A program made the translations under genes and the position numbers. A DNA stretch of 64,000 bases from Christensenella sp. UBA7703 (GTDB lineage Bacteria > Bacillota > Clostridia > Christensenellales > CAG-138), in the NCBI GenBank assembly GCA_002482505.1, contig DLGD01000036.1:1-64000 (forward strand), in the 5' to 3' direction. Below are positions 61,722-64,000 of this stretch, piece after piece (position 1 is the first letter of the stretch; each line of letters opens with the position of its first letter). The notes under the pieces are model-generated. The model worked only from the letters and a program-made list of their open reading frames with translations, was not told where the DNA came from and made no database searches.

Positions 61722-62549
61722 ATGAACTATACCCTTGTTGCCGATAGCTGTTGCGACCTGACCCGCGAAATGCGCGCCGAATGGGGTGTCAAGAGCGTTC
61801 CGCTGACGCTGACCCTTGGCGAAGAATCGTATATCGACGACGACACGCTGGATCTGCCGGATTTCATGGCGCGCATGCACGCCTGCAAAGCACGCGTTGG
61901 CTCCGCTGCCCCCGCGCCGGGACAGTATGCGGACGCCTTTGGCAAGGACGACGCGTTTGCCGTCACGCTTTCCAGCAGCCTCTCCGGCTCCTATGCCAGC
62001 GCGATGTCCGGCAAAGAGATCGCGGAAGAAGCGGGCGCAAATGTGCACGTGTTTGACTCCCGCAGTGCGGCGGCAGGCGAGGTATTGATTCTGCTTAAGA
62101 TTCGAAAGCTCATTCAGGAAGGCCTGCAAAAGTCCGAAATCATTCAGAAGATCGAAAACTTCATCAAGGAGATGAGCACGTTCTTCGTGCTGGACAACAT
62201 CGACAACCTCTATAAAAACGGGAGGCTCGGCCGCATCACCGCAACCCTGATCTCCACGCTGCACATCCGCCCCATCATGGGCGCCGACCGGGACGGCAAC
62301 ATCTCTCTTGTCTCGCATGTGCAGGGCTGGAAGCAGGTAGTCAAAAAGCTTGCGGACACGATTGAGAATACCGGACGCGACACCACGGGTCAAAGCATCG
62401 TGATTACGCATTGCAACAACATCACGTTTGCCGATGAACTCAAGGCGGAAATCGAGCGCAGATACCACTTCTCCGAAATCCTCATGCTGCCTACCCGCGG
62501 GGTTAGTTCCCTTTACGCAAACGAAAAGGGTATCATCATCGCTTTCTAA
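61722..62549 (+). CDS. DegV family fatty-acid-binding protein
   Basis: A 275-residue DegV/FakB-type protein. The N-terminal VADSCCDLTREM, the TSxP-equivalent GSAAPAPGQYADAF, SSSLSGSYASA and FVLDNIDNLYKNGRLG are characteristic. FakB-type members hold a fatty acid for phosphorylation by FakA; no fakA gene is in view. The ATG at 61722 has GGGAG about 11 bases upstream, a loose spacing. It is followed after 43 bases by a second DegV gene, and the two are probably co-transcribed. Similarity between the pair is at family level. Confidence 0.93.
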   Translation: MNYTLVADSCCDLTREMRAEWGVKSVPLTLTLGEESYIDDDTLDLPDFMARMHACKARVGSAAPAPGQYADAFGKDDAFAVTLSSSLSGSYASAMSGKEIAEEAGANVHVFDSRSAAAGEVLILLKIRKLIQEGLQKSEIIQKIENFIKEMSTFFVLDNIDNLYKNGRLGRITATLISTLHIRPIMGADRDGNISLVSHVQGWKQVVKKLADTIENTGRDTTGQSIVITHCNNITFADELKAEIERRYHFSEILMLPTRGVSSLYANEKGIIIAF

Positions 62550-62592
62550 CGAGGCGCTGACACAACATCATCTATATATCCGGAGGTAATCC

Positions 62593-63483
62593 ATGCAACC
62601 GTATGTCCTGACCTGCTGTTCCACTGCCGATCTTTCAAAGGAATACTTTGAATCGAGAAACATTCCCTATGTCTGCTTTCATTTTACGATTGACGGCATA
62701 GAGTATTTGGACGATTTGGGCCAGAGCATGTCATTTGAAGAGTTCTATGCCCGAATCGACAAAGGCGCTATGCCTACCACGTCGCTGGTCAACACCGAGC
62801 AGTTCATCGCGTTCTTTGAGCCATTCCTCAAAGAAGGCAAGGATATCCTGCATCTTTCGTTTTCCTCCGGACTCTCCGGCACCTATGCCAGCGCGCTGCT
62901 GGCGCAGGCCGAGCTCAAGGAGCGCTACCCCGAGCGGACGCTGACGGTTGTCGACTCCCTCGGCGCTTCTTCCGGCTACGGCTTGATGGTGGACACCCTT
63001 GCAGACATGCGTGACAACGGTGTTTCCTTGCAGGAAGCAGCGGCTTGGATTGAGGAACATAAGCTCAATCTGCACCACTGGTTTTTCTCTACAGACCTGA
63101 CGCATTATAAGCGCGGCGGGCGCATTTCGCCGACCGCATTCGTGGTTGGTTCCATCCTTGGCATCAATCCGCTGATGAATATGGACGATCTGGGCCATCT
63201 GACCCCGCGCTTCAAGATCAACGGCAAAAAACGCGTGATGCGTGAAATTGTCAAGCAGATGGAGCTACACGCCGACGACGGGCTGGACTACAACAAAAAG
63301 TGCTTCATCTCCAACTCCGCCTGTCTGGATGACGCAAAAACCGTCGCAGCGCTCGTGGAATCAACGTTCCCGAAGCTCAACGGCAAAGTGCTCATCAACA
63401 GCGTCGGCACCGTAGTCGGCGCCCACACCGGCCCCGGCACAGTTGCGCTGTTCTTCTGGGGCGACTCCCGAAAGAAAGCATAA
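62593..63483 (+). CDS. DegV family fatty-acid-binding protein
   Basis: A 296-residue DegV protein, the second of a tandem pair. CCSTADLSKEYFE, MPTTSLVNTEQFIAFF, SFSSGLSGTYASA and HYKRGGRISPTAF are the family elements, and GTVVGAHTGPGTVALFFWG is the C-terminal signature. GGAGGTAATCC precedes the ATG. It may bind a different fatty acid from its neighbour. It is followed by a strong terminator. Confidence 0.94.
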   Translation: MQPYVLTCCSTADLSKEYFESRNIPYVCFHFTIDGIEYLDDLGQSMSFEEFYARIDKGAMPTTSLVNTEQFIAFFEPFLKEGKDILHLSFSSGLSGTYASALLAQAELKERYPERTLTVVDSLGASSGYGLMVDTLADMRDNGVSLQEAAAWIEEHKLNLHHWFFSTDLTHYKRGGRISPTAFVVGSILGINPLMNMDDLGHLTPRFKINGKKRVMREIVKQMELHADDGLDYNKKCFISNSACLDDAKTVAALVESTFPKLNGKVLINSVGTVVGAHTGPGTVALFFWGDSRKKA

Positions 63484-63497
63484 GAAAACGGAATCCA

Positions 63498-63527
63498 ACG
63501 CTCCCGCAAACACGCGGGAGCGTTTTT
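63498..63527 (+). terminator. Terminator after the DegV pair
   Basis: Perfect 10-bp stem ACGCTCCCGC / GCGGGAGCGT with a six-base loop, followed by TTTTT. Confidence 0.92.
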
Positions 63528-63542
63528 GTTCCTAAATATTGC

Positions 63543-63586
63543 TTGACAAGTTACTTATTATTCCCTATTATTCCTTTATTGGGAAT
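63543..63586 (+). promoter_or_regulatory. Promoter with overlapping inverted repeat
   Basis: TTGACA (63543-63548), 17-base spacer, TATTAT (63566-63571). ATTCCC (63560-63565) and GGGAAT (63581-63586) form an inverted repeat flanking the -10 and start region, a plausible operator for the following HTH protein. Confidence 0.7.
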
Positions 63587-63630
63587 ATTTCGGATGAATA
63601 TGCCAGATAGACGAAACGGAGGAAACTCTC

Positions 63631-64000
63631 ATGCAAGAATCCTATTACACGGTGGAGCAGATCGCGCAGATGCTGCAAATGCACCCGAAGACCGTGCAGC
63701 GATACATCCGCGAAGGAAAGCTGCGCGCGGTCAAGGTCGGCAAAGGTTGGCGTGTCAGCGGGCACGACCTGAGCGTTTTCACCGAGAACGTGCCGGAACA
63801 AAGCGGCGAAGTTCCGACGGCGGTCGTCTCTTGTGTTGCAGACGTCTACCTGGCGGATCAAAACAACGCGATCCGCTTGACGAATACTCTCACCGCCGCA
63901 CTCAACAGCAAGCCCGCCAGCGCCGGGCAAACCAGCATGCAAACGCAGTATATCCCCCAAGAGCGGAAACTGCGCATCACGCTTTACGGCAGCGCGCGCA
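63631..64000 (+). CDS. Excisionase/MerR-like helix-turn-helix protein, partial
   Basis: The frame is open from the ATG at 63631 (GGAGG eight bases upstream) to the window end, giving 123 residues so far. The first 55 residues, YTVEQIAQMLQMHPKTVQRY followed by IREGKLRAVKVGKGWRVSG, form an excisionase-type winged HTH. The following region (SGEVPTAVVSCVADVYLADQ) does not match a family I know. The C-terminus lies outside the window. Such proteins can be phage or element excisionases but are also common as stand-alone regulators; its own promoter with an inverted repeat suggests autoregulation. Confidence 0.85.
   Translation, partial: MQESYYTVEQIAQMLQMHPKTVQRYIREGKLRAVKVGKGWRVSGHDLSVFTENVPEQSGEVPTAVVSCVADVYLADQNNAIRLTNTLTAALNSKPASAGQTSMQTQYIPQERKLRITLYGSAR

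Overview
The window looks like a chromosome segment from an anaerobic Gram-positive bacterium of the class Clostridia. This is inferred from the type of genes present, not from a marker gene. The signs are lipoprotein-type solute-binding proteins, a BlaI/M56 pair, PadR-HAAS, tandem DegV genes, a YesL-containing sugar ABC operon without its own ATPase, and purine-rich AGGAGG-like ribosome binding sites. I recognised no rRNA, tRNA, CRISPR array, transposase or phage gene. Base composition looks even, with GC-rich genes and AT-rich promoters.

Layout. (1) 0.1-5.5 kb, minus strand: a TetR-led operon with two related multi-pass membrane proteins, a CrtI-type FAD oxidoreductase and a flavin/2Fe-2S reductase. 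A clear palindromic operator lies upstream. (2) 5.7-14.7 kb: an arabinan/arabino-oligosaccharide module. YesL, two permeases, a binding lipoprotein and a GH127 beta-L-arabinofuranosidase are on the minus strand, divergent from a LacI regulator and a GH51 alpha-L-arabinofuranosidase. AACGTT-centred boxes lie between. (3) 14.9-27.7 kb: an acyl/CoA catabolic locus (two alpha/beta hydrolases, thiolase, SDR, CoA-transferase, KAS III-like enzyme, TetR) facing a complete Liv-type ABC importer. Two matching palindromes sit in the shared promoter region. (4) 27.8-29.4 kb: DUF2200 protein and glycerate kinase. (5) 29.6-37.4 kb: a complete peptide-type ABC operon whose OppC subunit carries an inserted repeat domain. 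(6) 37.4-44.3 kb: a small membrane protein, a GNAT-like protein, a GH127-superfamily enzyme with an MFS carrier, and a PadR-HAAS pair. (7) 44.3-55.4 kb: the most unusual region, an approximately 11 kb apparent operon of BlaI repressor, a short M56 peptidase, and six tandem paralogues sharing an almost identical N-terminal anchor with different ectodomains. (8) 56-64 kb: housekeeping and signalling genes (MBL-fold hydrolase, GNAT, cysteine-rich Fe-S-type protein, 3'-5' exonuclease, thiamine pyrophosphokinase, two-component system, two DegV proteins, start of an excisionase-like HTH gene).

How the genes may work together. The arabinan module would import arabino-oligosaccharides and trim them inside the cell with two arabinofuranosidases. 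The Liv-type importer probably feeds the neighbouring CoA pathway with an unidentified substrate rather than an amino acid. In the BlaI/M56 region the peptidase stops just before the fourth membrane segment and sensor domain expected of BlaR1-like proteins. Each of the six downstream proteins starts with a stretch resembling that missing juxtamembrane and membrane segment. I therefore propose a split BlaR1-like sensor with one protease and six interchangeable sensor halves, under a BlaI operator pair that I can see over the promoter. That proposal is inference and needs structure and homology searches.
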